The notes: generated from the letters alone by a model not told the origin. Positions 46,395-58,600 are shown, counted from the stretch's first letter. The stretch is DNA of 64,000 nucleotides from Gnetum montanum (GCA_015680685.1 MNCI01028260.1:262406-326405); one strand, 5' to 3'. Program-made: numbers and translations.

Positions 46395-48960
46395 AGGAGG
46401 AAAGGCTCAGACCGTGTCCTCTCTAGAATTGACCAAATCTGCATCAGTTCCAACCTCCTCCTCCACTTGGCCATGCAGGTTACGGGACAGGAACGAGTCA
46501 CATCGGATCATCGATCCCTGATTTGCTTGCTCAGACCTGAAAGGTCCCAGACCCCGCGACCATTTCGTTTTGAGGCAATGTGGTTGTCTAAACCGTGGTT
46601 GAGGCCGTTAGTTAAGGACATTTGGGCAGACTATCGACTGGGCCAAGGAGACCCTAGGAACTTCTTCAAAGATGGTTGGCTTCGCCTAAAATGAGCTATC
46701 CGGACCCTGCCAATGGAGGACAAATTCTCATTCAGGACAAGTCACAAGGCGCTCCGAGATAAGCTAATTCAGATCCAGACCAAACAGGAGGTTGGGGAGG
46801 GCTTACATGAAGAAGAGCAGAACCTTCTACAGCAACTTCAAGGCCTTGACTTAGAAGAGAAGACATACTGGAAACAAAGATCACGAGTTAGATGACTTCA
46901 GGAGGGGAATAGGCAAACGAACTTTTTCTTTGCCGTCGCTAAGACACAAGGATGGAGCCAACCACGTTGTTTACACACCATGGAGGGGGGAATAATTGAT
47001 GAGCCACAAAGCATTGCTAATGAGCTAACATAATACTGGGAGAGGATCTGGGCTAAGCAACCCACCAAGCCCATATCAGTCCAAATTACGCAAGGGTTGA
47101 ACAAGGAGGACAACGCTCAAAGACAACACTCGACTGCTGACCCCATTCTCATGGTAGGAACTCGTTGCAACCATCAATGACATGCTGGGAGGGAAGGCAC
47201 CTGGTCCAGACGGTTGGAGCCTTGAATTCTTTAGGACCTTCCTAGATATTGTGGGACCCAATATTCTAGACGCTTTCAACCTTATGTTGGCCAAGAGGCA
47301 GGTCCAAAGAGAGCTCAATTGTTCTCGAATAGTGTGCATCCCAAAGCAAGCAGAGGCGCGCCACCCAAAACACTTTTGCCCTATCAGGGTCTGCAACGTT
47401 TTGATTCGAGTATTCTCCAAATTGATCGTTTGTAGGCTTGCATCGTTAATGCCCAAGCTAGTGGGAGTAAACCAAACCGGTTTTGTGCAAGGTCAAACCC
47501 TGTAGGATCAAGTTCTTCTCATGCAGGAGGTGTTTCATTCTCTTCGAATAACAGGTTTTCCAGGGCTCTATCTCAAGCTCGATATCACCAAGGCATACGA
47601 TACACTCAGCTAAGAAGCCCTGACCACCATTATGCAACGAAAAGATTTTGACCAGGGTTTTATCCAGCTTTGCATCCACATGCAATCATCCGCAGGTTTC
47701 TCTTTTGACGTGGGGGGCTGGCTATGGGGTCTCTCTTCACCTGGAAGGGGGTTATGGTAGGGGGATCCCCTATCGTCCCTATTGTTCATTATCGCTATGG
47801 ATCTGATGCAACATTATTGTAGGATGTCGAGGGTCAACAGCCTAGATATTGCGAGGGTGGAATATCAGGCGGAGCACTATGCGAATGACACAATGTTGCT
47901 TAGTTGTGCAGGGGTCCCACAAGCATGGTACATCAACGTCACACTTTCTCGATTAGCGGATGAGTTAGGACTGGAGATTAATAAGGCTAAGTCAACAGCT
48001 CATTTTATCAATGTGGATACACAGATTAAAAACCAAGTCATACAAGTCCTGAACATTCCGCCTGGAACAATCAGAGACACTTACCTGGGTATCCCACTCT
48101 TCCAGTGGGGGTGGAGCATGTCTTGGGGAACATTGTTGGAGAAATTGAAAGAAGGATGGGACACTAGGCCGATCGTTTCCTGACTAGGAAGGGGCGATTG
48201 GTGGTGGCGTCGGGGATTCTCACGACAATAACCCAGTTTGTGGCAGTGGTCACCACCCCTTCGAATGCCATTATTAACAAACTCAACATGCAGATATGGT
48301 GACTCGTCTAGACAGGGGGCAAAGGGCGGGCAAGGGGATCGCAAAATCCACCTTGTAAGTTGGGAACAGGTCATGCGCCCCTGTAACGTAGGGGGGCTAA
48401 GCTACTGATGGGACAGCAGCACATGTTACTCCGGTTCACAAGCCCACTTGGGGAACCAACCTAGTGGATCCGAGTAATGAATGCAAAATACCATCATTGG
48501 GAGGTGGGGGCACAAGATTCGAAACCATGGCAAACGCTCTGCTAACATGGATGCAAAATGCAAGCACAAGGGTGGTTGGTTCTTGAGCCACGTTGCCTAA
48601 TGGCAACCAGTTACCCGCAGGTACCAGGCTGGCGACAGATATGGAGGGGGCGGCTCCCCAAGAAAATCAAAATGTTCTTGTGGTTAATACAGAATGACGC
48701 ACTACCAGTTTGCGTGCTTCTGCACAAACAGGACCTCATATTAGTTGACACTTGTCCCCTATGCAGCGCTGCACCTGAAACAGTAGGAAACTTCATCTCT
48801 GGATGTGCCTACATGCACACCACATGGCACTCTACAGGTGTAGCACCCCCGATGCGTCTCATAGGCGACTCTTGGGCCATGCTACTTTTATGGGTAGTGT
48901 GGAGGACAAGAAACCACATAGTCTTTCAACAACACAAGCTGCCCCCTCTTCTCCCTCCTG
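46395..48960 (+). pseudogene. 5'-truncated L1-type LINE ORF2
   Basis: The ORF begins inside the endonuclease domain (KGSDRVLSRIDQICIS, then VTSDHRSL with the catalytic SDH). The linker is followed by the polymerase: GGKAPGPDGWSLEFF, the YRPI-like CPIRVCNVLIRVFSKLI, GFVQGQTL, the motif A region LKLDITKAYDT and motif C, which reads YANDTMLL where YADD is expected, so a catalytic aspartate is replaced by Asn. LGIPLF and the zinc-binding end (WRGRLPKKIKMFLWLIQNDA, CPLCSAAPETVGNFISGC) follow. Stops and two or more frameshifts show it is dead. The region is clearly more GC-rich than its flanks. Confidence 0.85.
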
Positions 48961-49012
48961 CGCCCGCCCCCGCCCCCCTTGGGGCCCCCGCTGGTGGTTT
49001 CCCAGGCTCAAA

Positions 49013-50509
49013 GCACGTGGAACAAGATCGAGGCGGCAATGGGTGTCACGCCAACATACGAGCCTAACTGTGCCATGTTCCAGGCAAAGGAGGAGCTCTG
49101 GCAAATGGTGGAGCAATGCGGCTACAACGATGCCCTGCAACAACTGGTCGATGACCCGGACCTCTCAGATGACGCTTTTTTCACCAATTGGCACAACAAC
49201 CGAACCTACTTTCAAGGGAGAGAGGTCATCGTCACAGAATCTTCGATTGCCAAGTGTCTGAGGACCCAAGCCAATATCGATTGCCAAGTGTCTGAGGACC
49301 CAAGCCAATGGCGAAGTCATCTTACCATCTGCACGCGGGCTACAGGATGCAAAAATGTTCTTTAACAGGCCAATGCCACACACGTAGAGCAAACAAGTGC
49401 CCAGATCCTCCCTGCCCTGAATCTAGGCCCGAGCGACAAATCTTGTGGACAGATTTTTTGTCCAGTCTAGCAATGGATCTAAACTCCAAGGCATCCACTT
49501 CGCCTTCCTTCGATGCCTTAAGTTAGGACGTAGGGTTAACTTGCCCCGATTTTTTCTGGTGGCCCTACAACTGCAAAGGCGAGGCCGTCACTCTGGGCTC
49601 ATCCTGGCCTTATGGCGGGGGGCAGCATGAGAGGGGGGCCAAGACCCATCGAAGTCATAGAGTGCCCCCCCGCAGGGAGGCCCCCTGCCTGGCCCATCGT
49701 TTCCGGCCAGCCAAGAGAGCCTCTAGACCCAACGAACAATGATCTACACGAGGAAAAGACGCAACCAGTAGGGACAAAGACCCCCAAACCCCATGGCGAT
49801 GCTAGAGATGTCGCCACCTAAAACCTCGAGGCACAACGAAAGCAGGGACAAGGAGATACAGCAAGCAACACAGGAGGCTACAACCGCAACATGCAACGCT
49901 GAGCGCCAGGAGTGGGAGGCAAAGTGGTAGGAAGCCCTCACGCAAGCACAGGCCGAGCTAGAAACCCAATTTCATGAAAGGGAACAGGAGAGAGTTCGGC
50001 AACAAACCCTTCTGGCTGATGCAGCCCGAGCCTGGCTAGTGGACAAGATCCAAGCCCAAGTGAGAGACGAATTGCTTCAAGAGGAAACTGCCCAAAGGGA
50101 ACATGAGAAGGCTGAACGAGCCCAGCATGAGCGAGAACAGGAGGAGAAGGCACAGAGGTAGAGCCAACTAGATCGGGCACACGAACATAGTGCGCGCCAA
50201 TGGCTAAGGGTTGGACAATGTCCATACCTCATCCTCGACATCAATTGTGATAGCACATGGGAGGAGCTCAGGCACCACATCCGTTGGACCTCAACGCGTT
50301 TCCATCTAGATGGGGGAACGTCAATGACGGATCAAAACCAACGAGAATCGATCATGTAAGGAGTCCAACAGGCCATCAATTTTGTGGACACGGAGCTCCA
50401 TCATAACACGCTGGACATTCTTCATGCGCTAGAGCAACCACACTATGCCTACCATAGGCTACTGACACAAAAAGGTTGCTTCAAGCTTGCTATTGGGACT
50501 CGTATTTAA
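49013..50509 (+). pseudogene. Accessory retroelement ORF fused behind the LINE
   Basis: A run of frames with shared GC-rich composition. The first part (49013-49365) includes AKEELWQMVEQCGYNDALQQ and FQGREVIVTESSIAKCL. Near 49445-49630 a stretch reads FLRCLKLGRRVNLPRFFLVA, which resembles the SARAC...LPQLLFLEI part of the element B accessory protein. From ATG 49808 to TAA 50507-50509 there is one 234-codon frame with three stops, rich in E/Q/R/A heptads (REQERVRQQTLLADAARAWL), so a coiled coil. An A-run follows at about 50515. The architecture, domain then coiled coil, equals that at 11379-13742. No cellular function can be assigned. Confidence 0.5.
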
Positions 50510-50756
50510 AATATGAAAAAAAAAATCATGGTATGCATCTCAATCCACAAAGCTGCTGAAGACTGGGCACATCTTTATTCATTTTCATTCAAACTAACAA
50601 CTTTTACACATGTTGACAGATTTGCAATGTACCCATAGAAAAATATTTTTAAAAAAAGTAAAAGACAAGTAAACTTCAAAAATCACAAGTGACATTTCTT
50701 AATCGTGAGTTTTATTCGATAACAAATTGTGGAATTAAAAAAAATTATATGTGCCT

Positions 50757-52869
50757 CTATACATTGGCGCATTCTTTCATTCGCCTCTCAATTTCTGCTG
50801 TATCCAATTCCTGCATAAATTATCGACTTTGTCATCATCTATAAAAATCATAAGAGAAGGTACATAGTCTCGGATAGAATGCAGGAGACTGACTATTACA
50901 GACGTCCAACATATGTCCAAACATATCGAAATACAAGAATTTAGTGGAATGAAATAGAAAGGATTCAAATTTGAAGGTTTCCTTAGGGTAGAAATGAGTA
51001 CCAATAAAACAACATACTAACCATAAAAACCTCTAATGTCAATCAAGAGATATATTACCTGTGGTACTTCACAATCTGCATAATGTGGATCCCATACAAC
51101 TGCACAAGAACAATCCCGTTTTTCAGTCTGGACAACTGATAAAGGAGCCCTGTATATGTCAACAGGTGAACGCAGGCACAAAGGCAAGCATAAAAAACTA
51201 ATCAGAACTTTAACGTTTTCACTAGATTAATTTTCCTAATGATTGTATCATGTCCACTTACTGAATTACACTTACATAACCAGCAAAATAAGACACAAAA
51301 CCTTCTATGTGTTTTTATAATATCAAGGTTACCTTCGCCTCTTTCCACATATAATATTCATTTTTGCTATCTGGCCATCTAAGCACATTCCTCCTCTGCT
51401 TACAAGCACACCAGTACATCGAAGCCCATTTTCTTGGGAACCTTGTGGTAGTGTTTTTGCAGGTTTCCAATCTTTTTCCCATATATACTGGAACAACAAC
51501 GTGACAGTTACATGCTACAGAATAATCTATTGGTCTTCAAAAGGGAAACATAAACCTAAATGATCTTACTTTCTTCAATTTCTGTTTTGCAAGTTTTGCC
51601 TCCTGCTCCATCTCTTCAGGAGACAGTGTAAACCCCTCACACGGGCTTTCAGTAAACCTGAAATGAAGAATGTAACAAATAAATGAAAAAAAATGTGCAT
51701 ATTTTAAGAATTGCAGCACTGAAATATTAGGAATTAGAATATTAGAAAAAATGGTTGATCAAACACTAGTGTACATAATTATGAACCATACGTTAACGTT
51801 CCTGAGAAAATTAAAGGATTTCAACATACTCTGTGAAGTTTGTGAGGGAGTCGGTTACATCAGCTTGGTAACCACTGCCAATTCGAACTTGTGGTGTGTA
51901 ACACATATTAGCATCCCTTAACTGTCTGAGAAAATATGAATACCTAGATTCAATCTTACATCTGCTTGGGATTGTTATGGATTTTCTTTTCTTCTTCCAG
52001 CATGTGGAACAGTACCAGTCTTTAAATCTTTCCACCCGACACGGTTTATGACAGCTTAGGTGAGATAATTTTCCACAAAAGTCACATATCCAAGACTCTT
52101 TGTTCTCAGGTTCTTTACACACTTTACAAATTGTGTGGGTAGAACCATCACCAGTGACTCCTGTATGCTCTACCTTTACAATTTTTTGACGGCAACAAAG
52201 TAATCCATGCTGTAACAAAGTATTAATGCATAATTCTCTAGCTTCCTTACCAAGATCATTTTCTTTGGCATAATTCAGATCTTGAGGTTTTTCAGTGTTA
52301 GTCATCTTCAGTTTTGTAGTGCCAGACAAGACTTGTATATTATAAGAATGCTCCTTCTCACTCACCTTAGAATCCAAAGAACTAAAAATGCCAGGAGCCT
52401 TTCTGCAGTTCTTCCGGAAATAAACTTTAGTACCACTGTACTTTTGCATTCCTAGTGTCAGCATATATGAATCATTTGAAAGAATGCTATGATCATCCAT
52501 GCACAACAATTTGCTTTTTATTCCTCTAGCCGAACAGGCAGGAGCTTCAGTCTCACTTTTACCATCATGATTTTTTCCACTCTCTGATGGCAAAATCTTC
52601 ATTGGTATATTAGCAGTTGAGTCTATACTTGGTATACAATTAAGAACAGGTTGAACCATCCTGTTTGAACCATGAATGTCCTTGCACGAACAGGAATCAT
52701 CTCCTGGACATTTAAGAGTACGCTTCTTTTTCTGTGGATCTGACTCCCCAATATCATCACCTTTAACCGGAGGATCCTCCATATGTAATCTCTTTCGCGT
52801 ACATTGTGTTCCTTGTTTGCCTTTCTTTTCCGGAACCTTAGTTGTGGCCAACCTTAATTGTTTATGCAT
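50757..52869 (-). CDS. PHD-finger protein, similar to Arabidopsis At1g77250 (five exons)
   Basis: Exons on the minus strand are 51830-52869, 51570-51657, 51333-51487, 51059-51149 and 50757-50810. All introns are GT-AG (172, 82, 183 and 248 bp), the phases fit and the total is 475 residues. A C4HC3 PHD finger spans residues 248-290 (CKVC...CDFC...H-x2-C...CSTC), followed by VRIGSGYQADV (328-338), like the first motif of ELM2 domains. The C-terminal exons give ESPCEGFTLSPEEMEQEAKL, ICGKRRRAPLSVVQTEKRDC and VVWDPHYADCEVPQEL, matching the plant family pattern GKWRRAPLFEVQTD...WDPxHADCAVPQEL. PHD fingers usually read histone tails, so a nuclear chromatin role is inferred. The N-terminal half is basic and unconserved. 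The start is uncertain because the frame stays open upstream to 52992. Confidence 0.85.
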
Positions 52870-53114
52870 CTCTTTTACTGGAATGCAATCACGATGCTGT
52901 GACTGATGGTCGGTGAAAATTCCTCTCTTCTTAATGTCTCCAACCTTGCAAAATTTTGCATGGCTTCTTGAACTTTTTGTATTGGATCCTAACTAAGAGA
53001 AAACCCTAGTCTGCTTATCTACTGGAACAAGAGGAGATTTTTCATTTTTTTTTTTTCATTCTCTGATAGTTTCATCACAGTAGAACAAGGATTATTAAGC
53101 TCTCCCAAAGTCAT
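52870..53114 (-). other. Possible 5' coding extension of the PHD gene with two lesions
   Basis: Upstream of the chosen ATG the frame is open to 52992 (LGSNTKSSRSHAKFCK, KRGIFTDHQSQHRDCIP), then meets TAG at 52995-52993. Before that stop the same frame reads EKSPLVPVDKQTRVFS. Beyond a 12-base A-run (plus-strand T-run at about 53045) another frame begins at ATG 53114 with MTLGELNNPCSTVMKLSENE. An acceptor such as TCTCTTAG could lie here instead, making the stop intronic. Alternatives are an older start now lost, or sequence errors in the homopolymer. Confidence 0.4.
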
Positions 53115-53348
53115 ATAAATATGATATATGATTTCATCACAGGTTAATGATATGAGAATTGCTGCTCAGAATTTAAAAAATGATTTGACATAAAACAAGC
53201 AATGAAGGAATGAGATAGTGATTCTTGGTCAACCTGATAATGCATGAAACAACAAACATTAGCCTTCTATTAATGCATGAAAATAATGGCCATCATTATA
53301 AAACAGACATACACAGTACCATGTTCACAATTGGCGATTCAAGAATAT

Positions 53349-53848
53349 TCAATGTGAAAATGTTTGAAAGAGAAAACTAAGCAATTTCCTTTGCACGTGT
53401 TGTTTGCATGTAAATAAGCCATATAAGAAGGCAATGCTAAAATTAAAAGTTTAAAAAAAGAAACACGTGCACACATTTCATAATATAGAAGTGAAAAATG
53501 GTCTAGGTGTCTGAATTGTAAACATCAAGAAGAGATCATATGAATTAACTCTGGGTTTTTCTAATGATTCGCAGGATTGTTTTCAGCCGGACAACTTTCA
53601 ATGTGGAAATGTTTGAGAGAGAAAACTAAGCAATTTCCTTTGCACGTGTTGTTTGCATGTAAATAAGCCATATAAGAAGGCAATGCTCAAATTAATAATT
53701 AAAAAAAAAAGAAACACATGCACACATTTCATAATACTGAAGTGAAAAATGATCAAGGTAACTTTACAGTAAACATCAGGAAGTGGTCATATGAATTAAC
53801 TCTGGGTTTTTTCTAATGATTTGTAGAATTATTTTAAGCAGGACAAAC
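53349..53848 (+). repeat. 249-bp tandem duplication upstream of the PHD gene
   Basis: Copy 1 starts near 53349 and copy 2 near 53598. Both contain AAAACTAAGCAATTTCCTTT, GCACGTGTTGTTTGCATG, ATTTCATAATA and AATTAACTCTGGGTTTTT, with about 10% differences. It lies 235-735 bp beyond the possible start at 53114, so it could be promoter or 5' untranslated sequence. Confidence 0.85.
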
Positions 53849-54210
53849 AGGAATATTTTGTAGTCTACTTGGGCGTTTGGGTTGAGTTGGTCTAACAAGT
53901 TAGATTCTCATGGTTTTCACTTCCATAATGGAAGTCAGCAACTCTAGCCCTGCTTATTACCTTACTGAGTTATTTGGATGCTCTACATGTTGATGTATTT
54001 GAATCTGATTCTTATATTTTCAGCCATGATAGTAGCATCAATGTGCAAATAGAGGATTTAACTTTCTATTTATTATGTTTGCATTTTCAGAGTGGCCTGT
54101 TTTCACTATCCACTGATGTTGTAGTATGCTTTACGCACCTTCATAGTTATTTTTTATTTATCGAAGTGTCAATTGAATAATGCAATGGTATCAGTGAGCC
54201 TTGCAGTCTG
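53849..54210. other. Left flank of the plus-strand copia element
   Basis: No recognised gene. A short open frame (53974-54180) has no recognisable content. Confidence 0.35.
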
Positions 54211-54806
54211 TTAATAATAGTGTGCGATGCAAGAGATGTTTTAGCATGTTTTGTAGCCAAGGAACCAAAGCCATGTATTTATTTTATCTTTTTTTGTTAC
54301 AAAAAGCCAAAAACTAAATTATTTTTTATTTTATGAATTGATTAACAGATATAATTCATTTTTACCCCACCTCATCCTTATTTTTTGAATTTTATTCATT
54401 AATCCCCTAGTATGACCTAATCATTTCCCATAAATACCAACGCTGTACCATGTTGTAATGACTTTGTAATTTGGCAATAAAGATTAGATACAAATTCTTC
54501 AGCTTTCTTTCCCTCTTTCACTTCTCACATTCTCTCATCTGAACTCATTCAAAATTCATCAAATTCTCACCAAGTTTCTCTCATTAATCATCTACAATCA
54601 GCTACCTCATCAACTATTCTCCAAATTCAACAACAATCATCATTATTGTTATTCCCTCATCAATCTATTGAAGATCCAGCAAATGGCACAATCAATTTGA
54701 CCCCATTTAATTTCATAATCTCCTCACCAAAGAGTTTGAAAGTCATCAACATTAACCAACAGATTTCTATTTCAATTCTTCATGAGAAATTCAGAATCCA
54801 TCAACA
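54211..54806 (+). repeat. 5' LTR of the plus-strand copia element
   Basis: Starts at TTAATAATAGTG (the 3' LTR has TGATAATACTATG) and ends CCATCAACA. GGCAATAAAGATTAGATAC near 54474 carries the AATAAA signal. GAAGATCCAGCAAATG and AGTTTGAAAGTCATCAAC are shared with the 3' copy. Confidence 0.8.
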
Positions 54807-54807
54807 C

Positions 54808-54820
54808 TGGTATTGGAGCC
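54808..54820 (+). promoter_or_regulatory. Primer binding site, initiator-Met type
   Basis: TGGTATTGGAGCC follows the LTR after one base, close to TGGTATCAGAGCC. Confidence 0.8.
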
Positions 54821-54829
54821 AGTATCACC

Positions 54830-55700
54830 ATGAGTTCCAATAAGAAAATTACAAAATGTCTCATCATTTTCAACAGGACCCAAAGTTTCATTCTTTGGAA
54901 AGACATGATGAAAGACTTTCTGAAAGTAAATGGTGTCTGGAAGGCTATTGAACTAGAAGAGACTCCCCCCAAGCCTATTTCAAGTAAAGAAGATAAAGAT
55001 GAAAACAATCCCCCCCATAAATGAATTGCTAGAAGAAGAAAAATACCAAACAAAAAAGAGACTCACCTGCAGGAATGATCACCATCTTCAATGTATCAGA
55101 AACTATAGTAGGAAGTCTATACTCTCTAAAGGCCTCCAAACAAATATAGGAAAGGTTATGTTCAGACTATCTTGGAAACTCAGAAAATCAACATACCAAA
55201 GAACTTTTATACAAAATACACTTTGAAAAACTTGAAATAAAGGACAAGGAATATATTGGAGATTTCTTCATAAGAATGTCTGAATGTATTAAACACATTG
55301 ATGAGTTTGCATGTGACTTTGCATAGCACCAAAAGGTCAAAAAAGTTGTGGCAGCATTGGACAATGATCATAGATATCAAAACATAATGATGAATTTTCT
55401 CCAAAACAAATCATTCAAACAATTCACAGTTGACAATTTAGTATCACAAACTAGAACCCTAGCAAGACTGAATCAAGTTTTTGCTGCTAGAAGAGGAAGA
55501 GGTAGATTTAATAGAGGGAGAGGAAGGTTTAATAGAACAAATTTCCAAAATCAAAATTTTCATAACAAACAAGACATTATAGAAACTCCAACAAGAGAAA
55601 CAAGGGGCAGAGATTTTACAAGAGGAAGAGGAAGTAACCAAGGTCAGAAGAATACACAATCAAACTCCATTCCATTTTACAAGTTTGGTGAAAAGAGAGG
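54830..55700 (+). pseudogene. gag: Plus-strand copia gag
   Basis: ATG 54830 opens MSSNKKITKCLIIFNRTQSF and continues with the WKDMMKDFLKVNGVW gag core. Several frameshifts follow. 55348-55707 keeps the end of the core (LDNDHRYQNIMMNFLQNKSF), an Arg/Gly-rich stretch (RGRGRFNRGRGRF) and a ruined zinc knuckle (FYKFGEKRGY, where C-x2-C-x4-H is expected). RGG-type arginine-rich tails bind RNA. Confidence 0.75.
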
Positions 55701-55859
55701 ATACTAGAAACTTGCTAGGGTAAAATTGGCTTTGATGTACTTCAGCTTCAAAACAGAGACCAACAGAAGGGTTCAAACAGATCTTTAAGTTCAGAGGGCC
55801 ACCCAAAAGATGTATATATTGCATAACCAGTTAAATTTACAAGTAAATAAGATATAATC

Positions 55860-57270
55860 AAACAAAATTCTTGGATTATAGACAGCAGATGCTCAAATCA
55901 CATGACACCTTATAAATCCCGTCTTCTTAATTATAAGCCCAACAGAGCAACATCAAAATTCATGATGGCAACTGTTTCGACATAGAAGGAGTAGAAGATT
56001 GCATTATAAGCCTACCCAACAACAAAGTCATCACCATTACTGAAATGGTTCAAGTTCTAAATCTCTCAAATCCCATACTTCTGGTTGGACAAATAAGTAG
56101 AAAAGGGATAGATGTAAATTTCAAAAATGAATGGTGTAATCACAAAACCAAATGGAGAAGAGGTCATCAAAATCAAAACTTACAACAACTATATTTATTG
56201 CATAGACTGTGACTATTTTCACTTAAAAGGCAATCCCATTGGCATTATCAATGATACTCAAGATTCCAATGAATCCATTGTTCAAATAACAAAACCTGAA
56301 GATAGCTCACACAAAGTTATTTCTCATACCACTTCAGAACATCATTATCCATCTATGAATGAAGAGGAAGCCAAAATATGGCACAAAAGATTAGCCCATA
56401 CATCATACAATAATATTGAAAAAATGGAAAAATTGGAAAAGGCAATTGGTCTCCAAATCAAGAAACAACAAAAGAAAAATGTGAAATTTGAATTCAAGGT
56501 AAGAAAACCAAAAGTCTTCATACCATGGCCATGCAAAGAAAAGGCAAGTCACTTGAGCTTCTACACATGGATCTTATTGGTCCTATGCCAACCACTTCAA
56601 TTGGAGGAGCAAATTACTCTCTTGTAATGATAGATGACTACACCAAAAATTATTCTCTTGTAATGATAGATGACTACACCAAATTCACTTGGACATACAA
56701 CATAAGAACCAAGGATGAAGCCTTCAACAAGTTTATAGATTTTTACACCATCATGCACAATACCATGAATCTCACAATAAATGCCATCAGGTTATACAAA
56801 GGAGGAGAGTTCATTAACAATAATTTTGAAGATTTCTGTTTAGAATACATAATCTTTCACCAAACAACATGTGGGTACAATCCCTAATCAAATGGAGTTG
56901 TAGAAAGGAAAAATAAAACCCTTCAGGATATGATAAGATGTCTTGTAAAAAATATACAATTACTAAATAGATATTGGAGCATTGCCATGACTATGGCAAC
57001 CTACATAACAGATAGAATCATCGGCGGCAGCAACAAAGACAACTCCCCTTATGAACTTCTTGCTCACAAGCTACAAACATTAAGCACATGAAGACATTTG
57101 GATATCTCTGTTTTGTCAAAACTCCAAAACAATTTCTAGACAAGCTAGACAACAGAGGAAAAAACGTATATTTCTTCGCTATGACATAAAAACAAGTGGC
57201 TACGAATGTTATGAACCAACTGAACATAAATGGTATTGCTCTAGGAACATGACATTTATTAAAGAAAAAT
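55860..57270 (+). pseudogene. pol: Plus-strand copia protease and integrase
   Basis: The protease reads WIIDSRCSNHMTPYKSRLLN, with the active-site D-S-G changed to D-S-R. GAG-pre-integrase shows EEEAKIWHKRLAHTSYNNIE. The integrase has LELLHMDLIGPMPTTSIGG (first Asp), AIRLYKGGEFINNNFEDFC (second Asp altered) and NGVVERKNKTLQDM (Glu). A 36-bp in-frame duplication repeats NYSLVMIDDYTK at 56612-56683. Confidence 0.8.
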
Positions 57271-57429
57271 TTGGCATAAATGAGCCTTAACAAAACAATG
57301 AAAAATCTGAAACTCAAGAGAACCCAAATTCTTGAACTCAAAGATACCATCCCCAAGAGCAAATGTTGGACATAAATTTTAAAAGAAGAACAACCAGATC
57401 CAATACAATCAAACATCTGGCATATTCAA

Positions 57430-58600
57430 CACTTAATCAAGAACCATCCAACATAGACGAAGCCCTAAGAAACAAAGTATGGAAGCAGGCCATGGACAAG
57501 AATATGAAGCTATCATAAAGAATAACCCATGGGAGCTTGTTGATAGACCATAAGGAAAAAGGGTTATTGATTGCAAATGGTTGTACAAGACAAAATTTAA
57601 TGGAAAAGGAAAAGTCAAGAAAAGGAGAATGAGAAACTTTAATCAACTAGTAGCAAGACTAGTAGCAAGAGATTTTAGTCAAAAGAAATATATTGACTAT
57701 GAAGAAATATTTGAACCGGTGGCAAGGTTTAAAATCATAAAGTTTATCGTTTCAATAGTTTCTTATCAAAATCTAAAATTTCATCAAATGGATGTCAACT
57801 CTACAGACCTTAATGGATACACAAATGAAAAAATTTATGTCCAACACCCAACATGATATAAAATCAAAGGAAAGAAGGACAAAATTTCATCATGCATGTT
57901 TGAACCAACTCTATGCTACAAACATGACAAAAATGATTTCATAATAATATCTCTTTATGTTGAGGACCTAGTTTTTACTGTGACATAATAACTTGCTGAA
58001 AGAATTTAAATTAGATATGAAGAATAAATTTAAAATGAAAAACCTTGGAGAACTGAAATACCTCCTAGGTATTCAAGTTGAATAAGAGAAGGAGGGCATC
58101 AAGGTGCATCAAACTAAGTATGTAGAATCCATATTTGAAAAATACAACATTATCAAAACACCCAGCTCTCAACTGCCTCACAATATCAAGCTTGAATACA
58201 AAGACAATACTCCTCTTGTTGATGCAACAATGTACAGAAGAATGATAGGAACATCTCTCCTCTCATGATTTATATAAGAACAAAGGGAATCACATCACAG
58301 GGCTCTTATGCATGTCCTAAAGTATGTCAAAGGGAGTTTAGATTACGGTCTGAATTATACTAATGGAGACGGGAAATTTCATGCCTACGCAAATGCTGAT
58401 TGAGGATGAGACAGTGACATCTGAAAATCAACAACAAGTGCAATCATTTTCCATGGAAAAAATGCAATCTATTGGAAATCCAAGAAACAAACTTCAGTCG
58501 GTCTTTCAATATGTGAAGCAGAATTCATTGTTATGGCAGAGTGCACTCAATATATCCTTTGGCTCAAGAAGCTCATGATGCACCCTGGATTCCATGTTGA
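57430..58600 (+). pseudogene. pol: Plus-strand copia reverse transcriptase and RNase H
   Basis: Pieces in several frames: NPWELVDRP-like and KWLYKTKFNGKGKVK (57530-57620), ARLVARDFSQKKYIDYEEIF with PVARFKIIKF (57640-57740), HQMDVNSTDLNGYTNEKIYV (family MDVKTAFLNG, altered), ISLYVEDLVF (the YVDD box, altered to YVED), NLGELKYLLGIQVE, VLKYVKGSLDYGLNY and an RNase H end near 58580 (SICEAEF-like region in another frame). The YVDD change and the stops make it inactive. Confidence 0.8.

Noticed and set aside
46380-50560. Target duplication around the LINE chimera (ATACATCAACAA versus ATGCATCTCAAT)
   Set aside because: Too many mismatches and uncertain element ends, so not reported as a duplication.
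51333-51487. A second open frame across PHD gene exon 3, reading WCACKQRRNVLRWPDSK in the same strand
   Set aside because: It looks coding, but its phase does not fit the flanking exons. The other frame joins without a shift to GKRRRAPLSVVQT in exon 4, the family pattern.
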